DNA of 64,000 nucleotides. It comes from an uncultured Oscillospiraceae bacterium (lineage in GTDB: Bacteria; Bacillota; Clostridia; Oscillospirales; Oscillospiraceae). The notes below the pieces were generated by a model that was not told where the DNA came from, made no database searches, and worked only from the letters and a program-made list of their open reading frames with translations. This document shows, piece after piece, positions 1-7,880 of the stretch. How positions within the stretch are numbered: position 1 is the first letter of the stretch; every line of letters starts with the position of its first letter. The stretch covers positions 1-64,000 of the forward strand of contig CAKUGQ010000010.1 of NCBI GenBank assembly GCA_934654755.1. Reading direction: 5' to 3'. A program made the translations under genes and the position numbers.

Positions 1-113
1 GACAGCATTTGAGATAACAGCCCCTTTGCCTTTAAGGAAAGCTCCTTGTTGCGTAAGTGGTGGTTGCTCATTACGGTATAACCTTTGTTTCGCTCCACAC
101 GGAAAACTGCCAT
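1..113 (-). CDS. N-terminus of replication-initiator-like / HTH protein (partial, runs off left edge)
   Basis: The reverse strand starts at ATG 113-111 with an AAAGGAGTGAT ribosome site about 10 bases upstream. It encodes MAVFRVERNKGYTVMSNHHL and continues through RNKELSLKAKGLLSQML to the window edge. I recognise this as the opening of the helix-turn-helix replication-initiator-A-like proteins carried by Firmicutes integrative and conjugative elements. Only 37 codons are visible, so the domain itself is outside the window. Together with the recombinase fragment on the other strand, it marks this edge as mobile-element DNA. The family call rests on memory of the N-terminal signature. Confidence 0.7.
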   Translation of the reverse strand, partial: MAVFRVERNKGYTVMSNHHLRNKELSLKAKGLLSQML

Positions 114-139
114 AGCTTCATCACTCCTTTGTTGTGGAT

Positions 140-255
140 TTGTTACGCAGTAGAACGGCGATTTTGAGGGTTTAGGTATCAAGTATCGCCTAAGTGGTTT
201 TCGCACTCGCAAAGCCGCTTGTAGCAAGGCTTTTTTTGCCCCTACTGCGTAACAA
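140..255. repeat. 14-bp inverted repeat flanking the element leader
   Basis: TTGTTACGCAGTAG at 140-153 is repeated in perfect inverse orientation as CTACTGCGTAACAA at 242-255. Between the arms is a small plus-strand terminator-like hairpin (AAAGCC 211-216 with GGCTTT 228-233, then Ts). The repeat lies just upstream of the minus-strand HTH gene, so it could be an operator, a structured leader or a recombination-related site. No function is established by the sequence. Confidence 0.5.
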
Positions 256-261
256 AGGGTA

Positions 262-311
262 TGAAAAAAGCGGCGTTTCTGTTCTTCCGTATGGAAGTGG
301 AAACGCCGCTT
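262..311 (-). terminator. Rho-independent terminator, minus strand
   Basis: A 12-bp perfect stem (AAGCGGCGTTTC 268-279 with GAAACGCCGCTT 300-311) contains an inner CTTCC/GGAAG stem and is followed on the minus strand by six Ts. No minus-strand gene remains immediately upstream of it, which suggests that a gene was lost between here and the recombinase fragment. Confidence 0.6.
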
Positions 312-347
312 GTGCGGTGTAATATTTAGTTGTAGTACAAACCATGC

Positions 348-1907
348 TTGTCCATTGTCCGAAAAACCTTGATTTTACTGTGTTTCAAAAAGTATCGTTA
401 TCTAACCTCATCTTTCAATCGCCCAGGCTGGCAGCAGGTCATGGAACTGATGGAAAACGGTCAGGTGGAAACACTCATCGTCAAGGACATGTCCCGATTG
501 GGTCGTGAATACCTTCAGGTGGGTCAGTACACGGAACTCATCTTCCCAAGTTATGGTGTGCGCTTTATCGCCGTCAACGACGGCGTGGACAGCCTGTGCG
601 AGTCCACCAACGACTTCACGCCCTTCCGGAATCTGATGAACGAGTTCTATGCCAAGGACTGCAGCAAAAAGGGACGCTCCGTGGTTCGTCTCAAGGCTGA
701 GACTGGTGCCAGAGTCTCCTCCCGTCCCCGCTATGGGTATATGAAAGACCCGGCAGATCCCAAACGGCACATGGTGCCTGATCCTGAGACTGCTCCGGTG
801 GTGCGTTACATCTTTGACCTCTGCGTTTCCGGAAAGGGTCCTGCCCAGATCGCAAAGCAGCTCAAGAAAGACAAAATTCCCACGCCTGGGTATTCCTACT
901 ACCAGAAGCATGGGGTGGAACTGACCGGAGTGGACATCACCCAGCCGTACAACTGGTCCACCAACACCGTCGCTGGCATTCTGGAGGATGAGACTTACCT
1001 GGGGCACACCATCAACCTGAAATCCACCACCCTGTCCTTCAAGAACAAGAAGCGCATTGAGCGTCCAGAGTCTGAGCAGCTCCGCTTTGAGAATACGCAT
1101 GAGGCGCTTATTTCGCGACAGACCTGGGAGATCGTACAGGATATCCGCAAGCATAAGCGGCGCAGAGCCAACATGGCCGAGCAGAATATCTTCTCCGGGC
1201 TGGTCTATTGCCTGGACTGCGGCGGCACCATGGTACTGCACCGGGCGCACACCATGGATGCGGTGAAAAACAACTTCATGTGCTCCACCTATAAGAAAAA
1301 AGGTAAGGAGGTCTGCTCCGGTCATTACATCCGGGAACAGGAGCTCAGTGCCATCCTGCTGGATGATATCCGCCGTGTTACGCACTTCGCTCGTCAGAAT
1401 GAGCTGCGGTTTGCGGAGCATATCCGCAAGAAGCAGGGCAAGGAGGCGCAGCAGGAGATTGCAGTGCTCCGGAAGAAGATCGACACCATGCAGAAGCGCC
1501 AGGCTGAGCTGACAAAGCTGTTCAAACGGCTCTACGAGGACAGCGTCCTTGGCCGTATCCCGGATGAGCAATACCGCATCCTCTCTCAGGAGTACACCAC
1601 CGAGCAGAAAGAGATTCAAGAGCAGCTCCCCGCCATGGAAGTAAGGCTTCAGGAGCTGAAAGACTCCAGCACCAATATTGCCCGGTTCATTGAGAACGCC
1701 AAGCGGTACAAGGAGATCCCGGAGCTGACCGCTGAGATCTTGCGCATCTTCATCAAGCGAGTGGAGGTCGGAGAGCGTGCGGAGAAATACTCCCGCACAG
1801 CACCGCAGGAGGTGCGTATCTATTACCGCGACATTGGTCTGGTGGATGAACTGCCTCAGAGTATGACAGATTCCATGGCAGAAGAAATTCCAAACGAGGT
1901 TGCATGA
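348..1907 (+). pseudogene. Large serine recombinase (TndX/Tn4451-type), 5'-truncated
   Basis: The open frame (TTG at 348, 519 codons) matches large serine recombinases from about position 408 onward. It has the end of the resolvase domain (DMSRLGREYLQVG, INDGVDS-like), a recombinase domain (RYGYMKDP), a zinc ribbon (CLDCGG ... CSTYKKKG ... C) and a C-terminal coiled coil rich in Lys/Gln/Glu. The first 60 or so residues of the catalytic domain, including the nucleophilic serine region, are missing and replaced by about 20 unrelated residues. The usual length is about 530-560 residues. The missing catalytic serine means it should be inactive. It ends 127 bp before the downstream permease, as expected for an element end. 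I am sure of the family. Whether the truncation is biological or an assembly join cannot be told here. Confidence 0.85.
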
Positions 1908-1911
1908 GCAG

Positions 1912-1943
1912 AAAAGGGAGGCTGTGCCGAAACACAGCCTCCC
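1912..1943 (-). terminator. Hairpin after recombinase; terminator for the permease side
   Basis: GGGAGGCTGTG (1916-1926) pairs perfectly with CACAGCCTCCC (1933-1943). On the minus strand the stem is followed by TTTTC, so it can end the convergent permease transcript. On the plus strand no T-tract follows. Confidence 0.6.
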
Positions 1944-2033
1944 TCCACAGGAACAAATATTAAGTTATGTGGGTAGGTTCATAAATTGTCCCTATGGAAC
2001 GCCGGAGAAAGCTCCCTGCTTTTGATGTAGAAT

Positions 2034-3488
2034 TTAGCGGGCAACGAAGAACATGATCGTGAACAGAAGACCGATGACCCAGGTGCCGACGTTGATTTCC
2101 TTAATCTTGCCGGTAAAGATCTTGAGCAGGATATAGGAGATGAGGCCAAAGGCGATGCCGTAAGAGATGTTGTAGGCGAAGGGCATGAAGGTCATGGTGA
2201 GGAAAGCGGGAACGGCAGCAGCCGGATCGCTCCACTCAATATCCTTCACGCCGCCGATCATCAGAATGCCGACATAGATCAGGGCTGCGGCAGTTGCGCA
2301 GGACGGGATCAAAGCGGCGATGGGGGCGAGGAACATCGCAATGAAGAACATCAGCGCGGTAACCATCGAAGCCAGACCTGTGCGGCCACCCTCGGCGATG
2401 CCGGCGGAGGACTCAACGAAGGTGGTGACGGTAGAGGTGCCGCAGACGGCGCCAAAGCAGGTGGCGACGGCATCGGCCATCATGGCCTTACCCATTCTCG
2501 GTACATTGCCGTTTTCGTCGAGCAGCTTGCCGACGGAGCAGGCGCCGTAGAGCGTGCCGAGAGTGTCGAACATATCGACCATGCAGAAGGCGAGCATCGT
2601 GGTTGCAAAGGTGACAACAAAGCCGCCCATGCTGTTCGCTTCAATCCATGCGGAGAATTTAAAGCCTTCGGTGAAGACCTTCACAAAGGACATATTGAAG
2701 AAGTCCTTGAACGGCTGGAGAACATTCATGCTCAGCGCGCCCTGAACGTGATCGGCATAGAAGCCGCCGACGGTGGCCAGGCCGAGGATGTAGTACACGA
2801 CGGCTGCGCCGATGATACCCCAGAACACGGCGCCCTTGACCTTCTTTTTGGACATCGCGCCGATGGCGATGACGGCGATGAGGGTCACGAGCAGGGGCAT
2901 AATGGCAGCCCAGGTAACATTTTCATTGAAGATGATGTTGAAGGAGTGCAGATCAACCAAAGTGGAGTCGCTGTTGACAATGATACCGGCGTTCTGCAGG
3001 CCGAGGAAGGCGATGAACAGGCCGATACCGGCGGAGATGGCAGCTTTGACAGCCTTGGGGATGGCGTCGAAGATAACCCGGCGCAGACCGGTAACGGTCA
3101 GCAGGACGAAAACGATGCCGTCAACGAGAACCATGACCAGAGCATTGGCGTAGGTGAAGCCCATACCAACGCAGACGGAGTAGACGAAGAAGGCGTTCAG
3201 ACCCATGCCGGAAGCCTGCGCGAGCGGCAGGTTGGACAGCAGGCCGATGAGCACCGTGCCGAAGACGGCGGAGATGGCGGTGGCGACATAGATCGCACCG
3301 TAGCTGACACCCAGAACATTCGTACCGTCGCCGAACGGATTGGCAAACATATTGGCGTTGACCATAAGAATATAGGCCATTGCCATGAATGTCGTCAAAC
3401 CGGCGAGGACTTCTGCACGGATGGTGGAACCGGCCTTGGTGACGCCGAAGCGCTTATCCAAGCCGCGCGGCCCGTTTTGATTTGCCAT
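2034..3488 (-). CDS. NCS2 family purine permease (AzgA/PbuG-like)
   Basis: This is a predicted polytopic inner-membrane proton symporter for adenine, guanine or hypoxanthine. The 484-residue length, the opening LDKRFGVTKAGST followed by AGLTTFMAMAYIL, and the segments GMGLNAFFVYSV and FDTLGTLYGAC are typical of the AzgA branch of nucleobase-cation symporters, not the uracil branch. I chose ATG 3488 (MANQNG) because GGAGGG lies 7 bases upstream. An earlier in-frame start at 3524 lacks a site. A promoter on the same strand lies about 50 bp upstream. I looked for a purine riboswitch between promoter and start and the leader is too short for one. Substrate specificity is inferred from family only. 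Confidence 0.93.
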   Translation of the reverse strand: MANQNGPRGLDKRFGVTKAGSTIRAEVLAGLTTFMAMAYILMVNANMFANPFGDGTNVLGVSYGAIYVATAISAVFGTVLIGLLSNLPLAQASGMGLNAFFVYSVCVGMGFTYANALVMVLVDGIVFVLLTVTGLRRVIFDAIPKAVKAAISAGIGLFIAFLGLQNAGIIVNSDSTLVDLHSFNIIFNENVTWAAIMPLLVTLIAVIAIGAMSKKKVKGAVFWGIIGAAVVYYILGLATVGGFYADHVQGALSMNVLQPFKDFFNMSFVKVFTEGFKFSAWIEANSMGGFVVTFATTMLAFCMVDMFDTLGTLYGACSVGKLLDENGNVPRMGKAMMADAVATCFGAVCGTSTVTTFVESSAGIAEGGRTGLASMVTALMFFIAMFLAPIAALIPSCATAAALIYVGILMIGGVKDIEWSDPAAAVPAFLTMTFMPFAYNISYGIAFGLISYILLKIFTGKIKEINVGTWVIGLLFTIMFFVAR

Positions 3489-3535
3489 TGAGAATCCCTC
3501 CAGAATAGTTTTTGCGAAAAACAATTCGCAGCATA

Positions 3536-3564
3536 ATTATACCATATGGCGTTCAAGAAATCCA
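3536..3564 (-). promoter_or_regulatory. Sigma-A-type promoter of the purine permease
   Basis: On the minus strand, TGGATT (3564-3559) and TATAAT (3541-3536) are separated by 17 bp. The -10 is perfect and the -35 is moderate. The leader to the ATG is about 40 nt. Confidence 0.55.
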
Positions 3565-3809
3565 CATATTTTTTTCAATTTTCCGACAAATTTTTTGATT
3601 TGTGCAATTTTAATGACAGTTTTCGTCTGAAAGCGCAGTCCGCTGTAGGAATACTCTTACGAACGATGCGCATGAGAAGCAGCACAGACGGTTTTTTATT
3701 CAGCTTTTCTTTCACGATATACGCCTGTGCGGCGACGAGACGGAAAAACGGCTTACGCAGAAAGGAATCTCCCGGATAAAAAACAATGTACTTTTCCGTT
3801 TCCGTGCGC
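3543..3809. other. Divergent intergenic region, no gene seen
   Basis: This AT-richer stretch lies between the permease promoter and the CDF promoter. I see no conserved ORF, no riboswitch and no strong hairpin in it. Confidence 0.5.
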
Positions 3810-3815
3810 TATAAT
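3810..3815 (+). promoter_or_regulatory. -10 box of the CDF transporter promoter
   Basis: A perfect TATAAT lies 50 bp before the start codon. The sequence 17 bp upstream (TGTACT) is a poor -35, so this promoter may depend on an activator. Confidence 0.45.
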
Positions 3816-3865
3816 ATCTATAACAATATAAGGGAGTATGCCGCAGGAATGGGAGGGAATACCTT

Positions 3866-5047
3866 ATGACGACGCTCTTGCTTCGACTTTTTGTAAAAGA
3901 CTATCGTCATACCGATGCGCCGGAGGTGCGCGCCGCGTACGGAATGCTGGCGGGTGCGACGGGGATCGTGTGCAACATCCTGCTGTTCGTTTGCAAGCTG
4001 CTGGCAGGCTTGCTGTCCGGCTCCGTTGCCGTGACGGCAGATGCGGTCAACAATTTGTCGGATGCAGCCGGTTCCGTCGTGACGTTGCTGGGCTTCCGGC
4101 TGGCCGAGCGTCCTGCCGATGAGGAGCATCCCTATGGTCATGCGCGTATCGAATACATTGCCGGCCTGGCCGTCGCGGCACTGATCCTGTTGGTTGGCGT
4201 AGAGCTGGGCAAAAGCTCCATCGAGAAGATCCTTACGCCGGATGCGATCGAGCTTTCATGGCTCACGTTTGCGATTCTCGCCGGTTCGATCCTTATCAAG
4301 CTGTGGATGTCGTTGTTTGCACGGCGTCTCGGCCGTGCCATCGGATCGACGACACTGGCCGCGACCGCTGCGGACAGCAGAAACGATATGCTGGCAACGG
4401 CCGCAGTGCTGCTCGGCTGCCTGCTGGGATCCTTCTTCAATCTTCGAACGGACGGTTGGCTTGGCCTCGCCGTTGCCGTGTTTATCGTCTGCTCCGGCTG
4501 TGGCCTTGCCAGAGATACCATCAGTCCGCTGCTTGGACGCAAGCCGGATCCGGCGCTGGTTGAGCGCCTGAGCAGCCTGATCCTGTCACATGAAAGGGTA
4601 CTGGGGATCCATGATCTGATGGTGCATGACTATGGTCCCGGTCAGTGCTTCGCCTCCGTTCACGCGGAAATGAATGCAGGCGATGACGTGCTGGTATGCC
4701 ATGAGGTTCTTGATACCATCGAGCGCGAAGCGCTTGCACAGCTTCGCGTGCACCTGGTAATCCATTACGATCCCATCGTGACCGACGACCCGGAGCTGGA
4801 TCGCCTGCACCGCTGCGTGCAGGATGCGGTTGCCGCGATGGATCCGCAGATCGATGTCCATGACTTCCGTATGGTACGCGGCGAAAAGAGCAGCAATTTG
4901 ATTTTCGACCTTGCCGTACCGTTTGCATGGCAGAATCGACGGGCTGAGCTGCGCAGTGCTATCGAGCAGGCGCTTGGTCCCGGATATCATACCGTTATCA
5001 CCTTTGATACGCCGGGCGGCAAGGAGCGCCAACGCGCAGAGCGATAA
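3866..5047 (+). CDS. Cation diffusion facilitator (CDF) family metal transporter
   Basis: A 393-residue membrane antiporter exporting divalent metal ions (Zn, Mn, Fe or Co). The CDF transmembrane core shows the metal-site motifs DAVNNLSDA (helix 2) and EEHPYGHARIEY (between helices 2 and 3). Further helices run to about residue 215, followed by a soluble C-terminal dimerisation domain with the usual VHDFRMVRG-like strand. The length is somewhat longer than minimal CDF proteins (about 300), with an additional C-terminal regulatory stretch as in MntE/FieF-like Firmicutes members. It starts at ATG 3866, preceded by GGGAGG. It is monocistronic, with a terminator 15 bp after the stop. The metal transported cannot be told from sequence alone. 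Confidence 0.94.
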   Translation: MTTLLLRLFVKDYRHTDAPEVRAAYGMLAGATGIVCNILLFVCKLLAGLLSGSVAVTADAVNNLSDAAGSVVTLLGFRLAERPADEEHPYGHARIEYIAGLAVAALILLVGVELGKSSIEKILTPDAIELSWLTFAILAGSILIKLWMSLFARRLGRAIGSTTLAATAADSRNDMLATAAVLLGCLLGSFFNLRTDGWLGLAVAVFIVCSGCGLARDTISPLLGRKPDPALVERLSSLILSHERVLGIHDLMVHDYGPGQCFASVHAEMNAGDDVLVCHEVLDTIEREALAQLRVHLVIHYDPIVTDDPELDRLHRCVQDAVAAMDPQIDVHDFRMVRGEKSSNLIFDLAVPFAWQNRRAELRSAIEQALGPGYHTVITFDTPGGKERQRAER

Positions 5048-5061
5048 GAGCGCCGGAATGT

Positions 5062-5098
5062 GAGCCGTCCGACCCGAATTGGTCGGACGGCTCCTTAT
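5062..5098 (+). terminator. Terminator of the CDF gene
   Basis: GAGCCGTCCGACC (5062-5074) pairs perfectly with GGTCGGACGGCTC (5081-5093), followed by a T-rich tail. Confidence 0.8.
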
Positions 5099-5111
5099 TT
5101 ACGGCGAAAAG

Positions 5112-5149
5112 CAGCGGATTCGGGAGATTCCCGAACCCGCTGTTTTTTT
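5112..5149 (+). terminator. Second terminator between CDF and spore protein genes
   Basis: CAGCGGATTCGGG and CCCGAACCCGCTG form a stem with one mismatch, followed by TTTTTTT on the plus strand and CTTTTC on the minus strand. It may serve both convergent transcripts. Confidence 0.65.
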
Positions 5150-5342
5150 ACTTCATGTTGCGCTCGTAAGCCTCGATCATCTTCTTGACCATCTGGCCGC
5201 CGACGGAGCCGGCCTCGCGGGAGGTCAGGTCGCCGTTGTAGCCCTGCTTCAGGTTGACGCCGACCTCGTTGGCGGCCTCCATCTTGAACTTGTCCATCGC
5301 GTCGCGAGCTTCGGGAACATTGATCTGGTTGTTGTTCTTCAT
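5148..5342 (-). CDS. Alpha/beta-type small acid-soluble spore protein (SASP)
   Basis: A 64-residue DNA-binding protein that would saturate and protect forespore DNA and be degraded by the GPR protease at germination. Diagnostic features are the FKMEAANEVGV segment (GPR cleavage region), NGDLTSREAGSVGG, and GGQMVKKMIEAYE near the C-terminus. The length fits the family (60-70). The start at 5342 has AAGGAGATGGATTTCA directly upstream. A candidate sigma-G promoter sits 60-90 bp upstream. It is a single gene in convergent orientation to the CDF transporter and shows that the host makes endospores. Confidence 0.96.
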   Translation of the reverse strand: MKNNNQINVPEARDAMDKFKMEAANEVGVNLKQGYNGDLTSREAGSVGGQMVKKMIEAYERNMK

Positions 5343-5400
5343 TGAAATCCATCTCCTTCATTTATTCCGGCGATCAAGTCAATCTTGATTGCTGCAATCG

Positions 5401-5429
5401 TAGTATTTCCTCGTGCAGTTGAATTATCG
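5401..5429 (-). promoter_or_regulatory. Candidate sigma-G promoter of the SASP gene
   Basis: On the minus strand, CGATA (5429-5425) and AATACTA (5407-5401) are 17 bp apart. The -10 fits the sigma-G pattern CATnnTA except for its first base, and the -35 is weak. Support comes mainly from its place before an SASP gene. Confidence 0.4.
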
Positions 5430-5501
5430 GTGGTATTTTTTGAGCGAATTGCAAGAAAATGAACAAATGGATTTCGATGATAAAATCGAATGTGGGAAAC
5501 G

Positions 5502-5807
5502 CTAGCTTCCCTGTGACGGCTCTGTTACCGGCGGGATAAAGCTTTCAATGGCGCTGCGCAGCTTCGGGTGGCGGATTACGAAATGAATGGCCGGTGTCTT
5601 TCCCTTGGAGACCAAGACCCATTGCCCCTCATGGATGAGAATCTGCAGATTACGAAAGGCGTGTGCGCCGGTCCGCTTCAGCGTGTAATTCGGATGCTCG
5701 CGTGCAAAGGCTTCGGACTGCTCCAGATGCGCGGCATAGGCTGAAGACTGCCGCTTACTTGTTATCCGGTATGTCTCCGACGTCGCATTCCAACGTTTCG
5801 CGAACAA
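5502..5807 (-). CDS. Small protein of unknown function
   Basis: Up to 101 residues. The only in-frame start is TTG 5807, inside the 3' end of the upstream gene, giving a 53-bp overlap. No good ribosome site is visible, so the true start is uncertain. The protein is basic and rich in aromatic residues, with TLKRTGAHAFRNLQILIHEG, VLVSKGKTP and PKLRSAIESF. I see no signal peptide or membrane segment. Overlap and direction suggest co-expression with the 5755-6108 gene. I do not recognise the family. A frameshifted or degraded gene cannot be excluded, because the surrounding region is full of remnants. Confidence 0.5.
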   Translation of the reverse strand: MFAKRWNATSETYRITSKRQSSAYAAHLEQSEAFAREHPNYTLKRTGAHAFRNLQILIHEGQWVLVSKGKTPAIHFVIRHPKLRSAIESFIPPVTEPSQGS

Positions 5808-6108
5808 GACGTGCCTGTATCCGGTTTTCCGTAACCAGGACGGACTCCTGGTGGAAGAATGCGCACAGGTCCTTGGCGATATCGTTGACTACGGCTTTGT
5901 CGGTATCAATCAATGTGAGAACCAGGCTCGTTTCCCGGGCATATTCTCCACTTTCATACACATACCCGCCCTCCTGCACATTGAAGGAAAAAGGCACCTT
6001 ATAGGAGTAACAAACATTACGGAGCACTTTGATATACTTCTCGTTTTCAAAGAGCTGCGTATTTGTAGTTACATCATTCAGTCCGATATAAATCTTTGAC
6101 TCAACCAT
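5755..6108 (-). CDS. Small unknown protein, DUF3574-like pattern
   Basis: A 117-residue soluble protein beginning at ATG 6108 behind a near-perfect AGGAGG site (7 bases away), so translation looks real. It opens with ESKIYIGLNDV, has an ETSLVLTLIDTD strand, then a helix and FHQESVLVT. This strand-helix-strand layout with QESVL recalls the DUF3574 family, but I only see a weak resemblance. No catalytic motif is evident. The gene is the first of a two-gene minus-strand unit. The IS110 remnant is inserted directly upstream, so its original promoter may now be separated from it (see promoter at 7094-7122). Confidence 0.7.
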   Translation of the reverse strand: MVESKIYIGLNDVTTNTQLFENEKYIKVLRNVCYSYKVPFSFNVQEGGYVYESGEYARETSLVLTLIDTDKAVVNDIAKDLCAFFHQESVLVTENRIQARLVRETLECDVGDIPDNK

Positions 6109-6139
6109 GATCGATACCTCCTATTACAATAAGTTTTGG

Positions 6140-6381
6140 TTGGAAGCCCAGCATCCGGCTGGGCTTCTTTCCATCTCATGCCTAAGCTACAATGAGGGCA
6201 GCAACTGGCTGACCAACACCTCCTTGGGCTCCCATGCCCGCCCCAAAGACTGTCAGCCATCCCTTATTGCAGCGTTCGATTTGAGCAGGTTGAGCCTTGG
6301 AGTTCGCGTCACCCAATAGATTGAATCGGCAATGAGAAAAAGATGGATTCCGGTTGCGATTCACAGATTGGAGGAATGTAA
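6140..6381 (+). ncRNA. Possible bridge-RNA region of the IS110 left end
   Basis: About 240 bp of non-coding DNA precede the transposase. IS110-group elements carry their target/donor-specifying bridge RNA in this position. A strong hairpin is visible (GAAGCCCAGC 6143-6152 with GCTGGGCTTC 6158-6167). I could not define the bridge-RNA loops by eye, so this is a positional inference. Confidence 0.25.
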
Positions 6382-6927
6382 ATGAACTCTGTTGGCATTG
6401 ACATTTCCAAAGGCAGAAGCACGGTTGCCGTCATGCGTCCCTTTGGAGAGGTCGTCATCTCACCCTTTGAAGTCCGTCACACCGACAGTGAACTGAGCGA
6501 GCTGGCAAGGCGGCTCAAAAGCCTGGACGGTGAGACTCGTGTGGTCATGGAGGCCACAGGAAACTACCATGCGCCGGTTGCAAAGCTGCTCCATGACGCA
6601 GGGCCATATGTTTCCGTCGTCAATGCAAAGCTGGTGCACGGCTACGCTGGGCTGGATGCTCCGCCAAACGATTCCGGTGATGTGACCGGCAGGCACAAGA
6701 GCATGAGTAAAGTTGGCGCGTCGTCTCTGCGGCGGACACTGTTCCTTGTCATGAGTGTCTATTTGCAGAACGCTCCTCTGGATGAACCGGTCTACCAGTT
6801 CATGGACAGGAAGCGCGCCGAGGGCAAGCCCTACCGCGTCTACATGATGGCCTCCGCCAACAAATTTCTGCGGATCTACTACGCCACTGTGAAAGCCTAT
6901 CTGAAGTCGCTGGAACACACCGCCTAA
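6382..6927 (+). pseudogene. IS110 family transposase with large internal deletion
   Basis: The frame is open for 181 codons where intact members have about 400. Residues 1-86 are the start of the DEDD RuvC-like domain: SVGIDISKG with the first Asp, VVMEATGNYH with the Glu, and VSVVNAKLVHGY. The protein then jumps directly to the C-terminal Transposase_20 domain (YAGLDAPP, SMSKVGASSLRR, RVYMMASANKFLRIYY). The stretch with the other two catalytic acidic residues (TDKxDA region) is gone, so it cannot be active. Because the frame is kept across the join, it may still be translated from ATG 6382 (GGAGG 8 bases upstream). The family is certain, the loss of function very likely. Confidence 0.88.
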
Positions 6928-7093
6928 TCTTGCCATACAACATTGGCTGGCCGCCGTTTCAAATTTGAAACGCGAAGCGGCTTGGTTTGGTGCGGTCTTT
7001 TTACACACCGCATCATTGAAATTCCTACTTGACTTTTCTTAGCAGGTCTTTGAGGTGAGCCTGACAAATTCCGGCTTGTCGGCCTCCCGTCGA

Positions 7094-7122
7094 ATTATAC
7101 CATACGGGACGACATATCTCAA
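7094..7122 (-). promoter_or_regulatory. Sigma-A promoter reading into the IS110 right end
   Basis: On the minus strand, TTGAGA (7122-7117) and TATAAT (7099-7094) are 17 bp apart. The transcript would begin with a GC-rich foldable leader (about 7087-7044) and then run into IS110. It may be the original promoter of the unit now starting at 6108, separated by the insertion. Confidence 0.55.
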
Positions 7123-7192
7123 CGCATATTTCCGGATAAATCCGAGCTTTTGAGAAAAGCCGGATATCCACGGAATTCTGCTTCTGACGGTC

Positions 7193-7880
7193 GGTTCATT
7201 GCGGCCAATGCAGACAGCGTTCCGCCAGCAGTCCAAAGTGTACAACGTCGCCTTCTGCGGCATTGGCGGACTCCGGCAGCACAACGCGCAGAAGCGGTGC
7301 ATCCGCCGAGCGAGGAGATTGCAGCATAACTACGGTGCCGTTCAGGTCGTGGATGACGCGGGCGACCCGAGCAGTCGAATCCTCTTTGAGCAGAGTGACG
7401 GCGTTGTCCGGGACGGCGACCGTAACGCACTCCGCGTCGGGATGCAGCGGCAGAATAAGCTCCCAGCCGTCCAGATGGATACCGTCCGGAGAGCAGCGCC
7501 CTGACAGGAAATTGTGGCAGCCCGCGAGGCGTGCGGCACCTGCGGTTGCAGGGCGATACATCAGAGCCTGCATCGCCGAAACCGGCGAGGAGACGCCGTT
7601 TTCCATCACACAGACCTTCCGGCAGTTGCGGAAGCACTCACCCAGATCATGGCTGACCCACACAATGGGGCAAGTCCTTTAACAGATCGGACAGCTCCAA
7701 CTCCAGATTCCATTTCAGAAAGCTGTCAAGGGCAGAAAAGGGTTCATCCAACAGAATGGCACGCGGTTCCGATGCGAAGATACGCGCCAACGCGACGCGC
7801 TGCTGCTGCCCACCGGACAGGTGCGCAGGCAGCTTTTTCTCCAACCCCTCCAATCGGAAGCACTGCAAATCCTTTTACCG
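7193..7880 (-). pseudogene. modC: modC-like molybdate ABC transporter ATP-binding protein, remnant
   Basis: The minus strand encodes the C-terminal two thirds of a molybdate/sulfate importer ATPase in two frames. The first part (about 7880-7665) has LPAHLSGGQQQRVALARI and ILLDEPFSALD. The second (7663-7196) has VWVSHDLGEC with the switch His, followed by a MOP-like C-terminal domain ending at LLAERCLHWPQ. A CCCC run near 7670 carries one extra base relative to the expected PIVWVSHD reading, so the gene is frameshifted. The N-terminus with the Walker A motif is missing beyond 7880. Assignment to modC rather than another CUT-type ATPase comes from the MOP-like tail and is moderately sure. Confidence 0.75.

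Larger units (their letters stand above)
6140..7043 (+). mobile_element. IS110-family insertion sequence, internally deleted
   Basis: The element comprises a non-coding left part (about 6140-6381), an in-frame deleted DEDD transposase (6382-6927) and a right end whose last bases are CTTGACTTTTCTTAGCAGG, which I associate with clostridial IS110 right ends. No terminal inverted repeats are seen, as expected for IS110. Both boundaries are estimates. The copy should be unable to transpose on its own. Confidence 0.7.

Noticed and set aside
2034..3488. Uracil permease (UraA/PyrP)
   Set aside because: N-terminal and helix signatures follow the AzgA/PbuG purine branch rather than UraA.
3489..3541. 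Purine riboswitch before the NCS2 permease
   Set aside because: The leader between promoter and start is only about 40 nt and lacks the three-way junction motifs.
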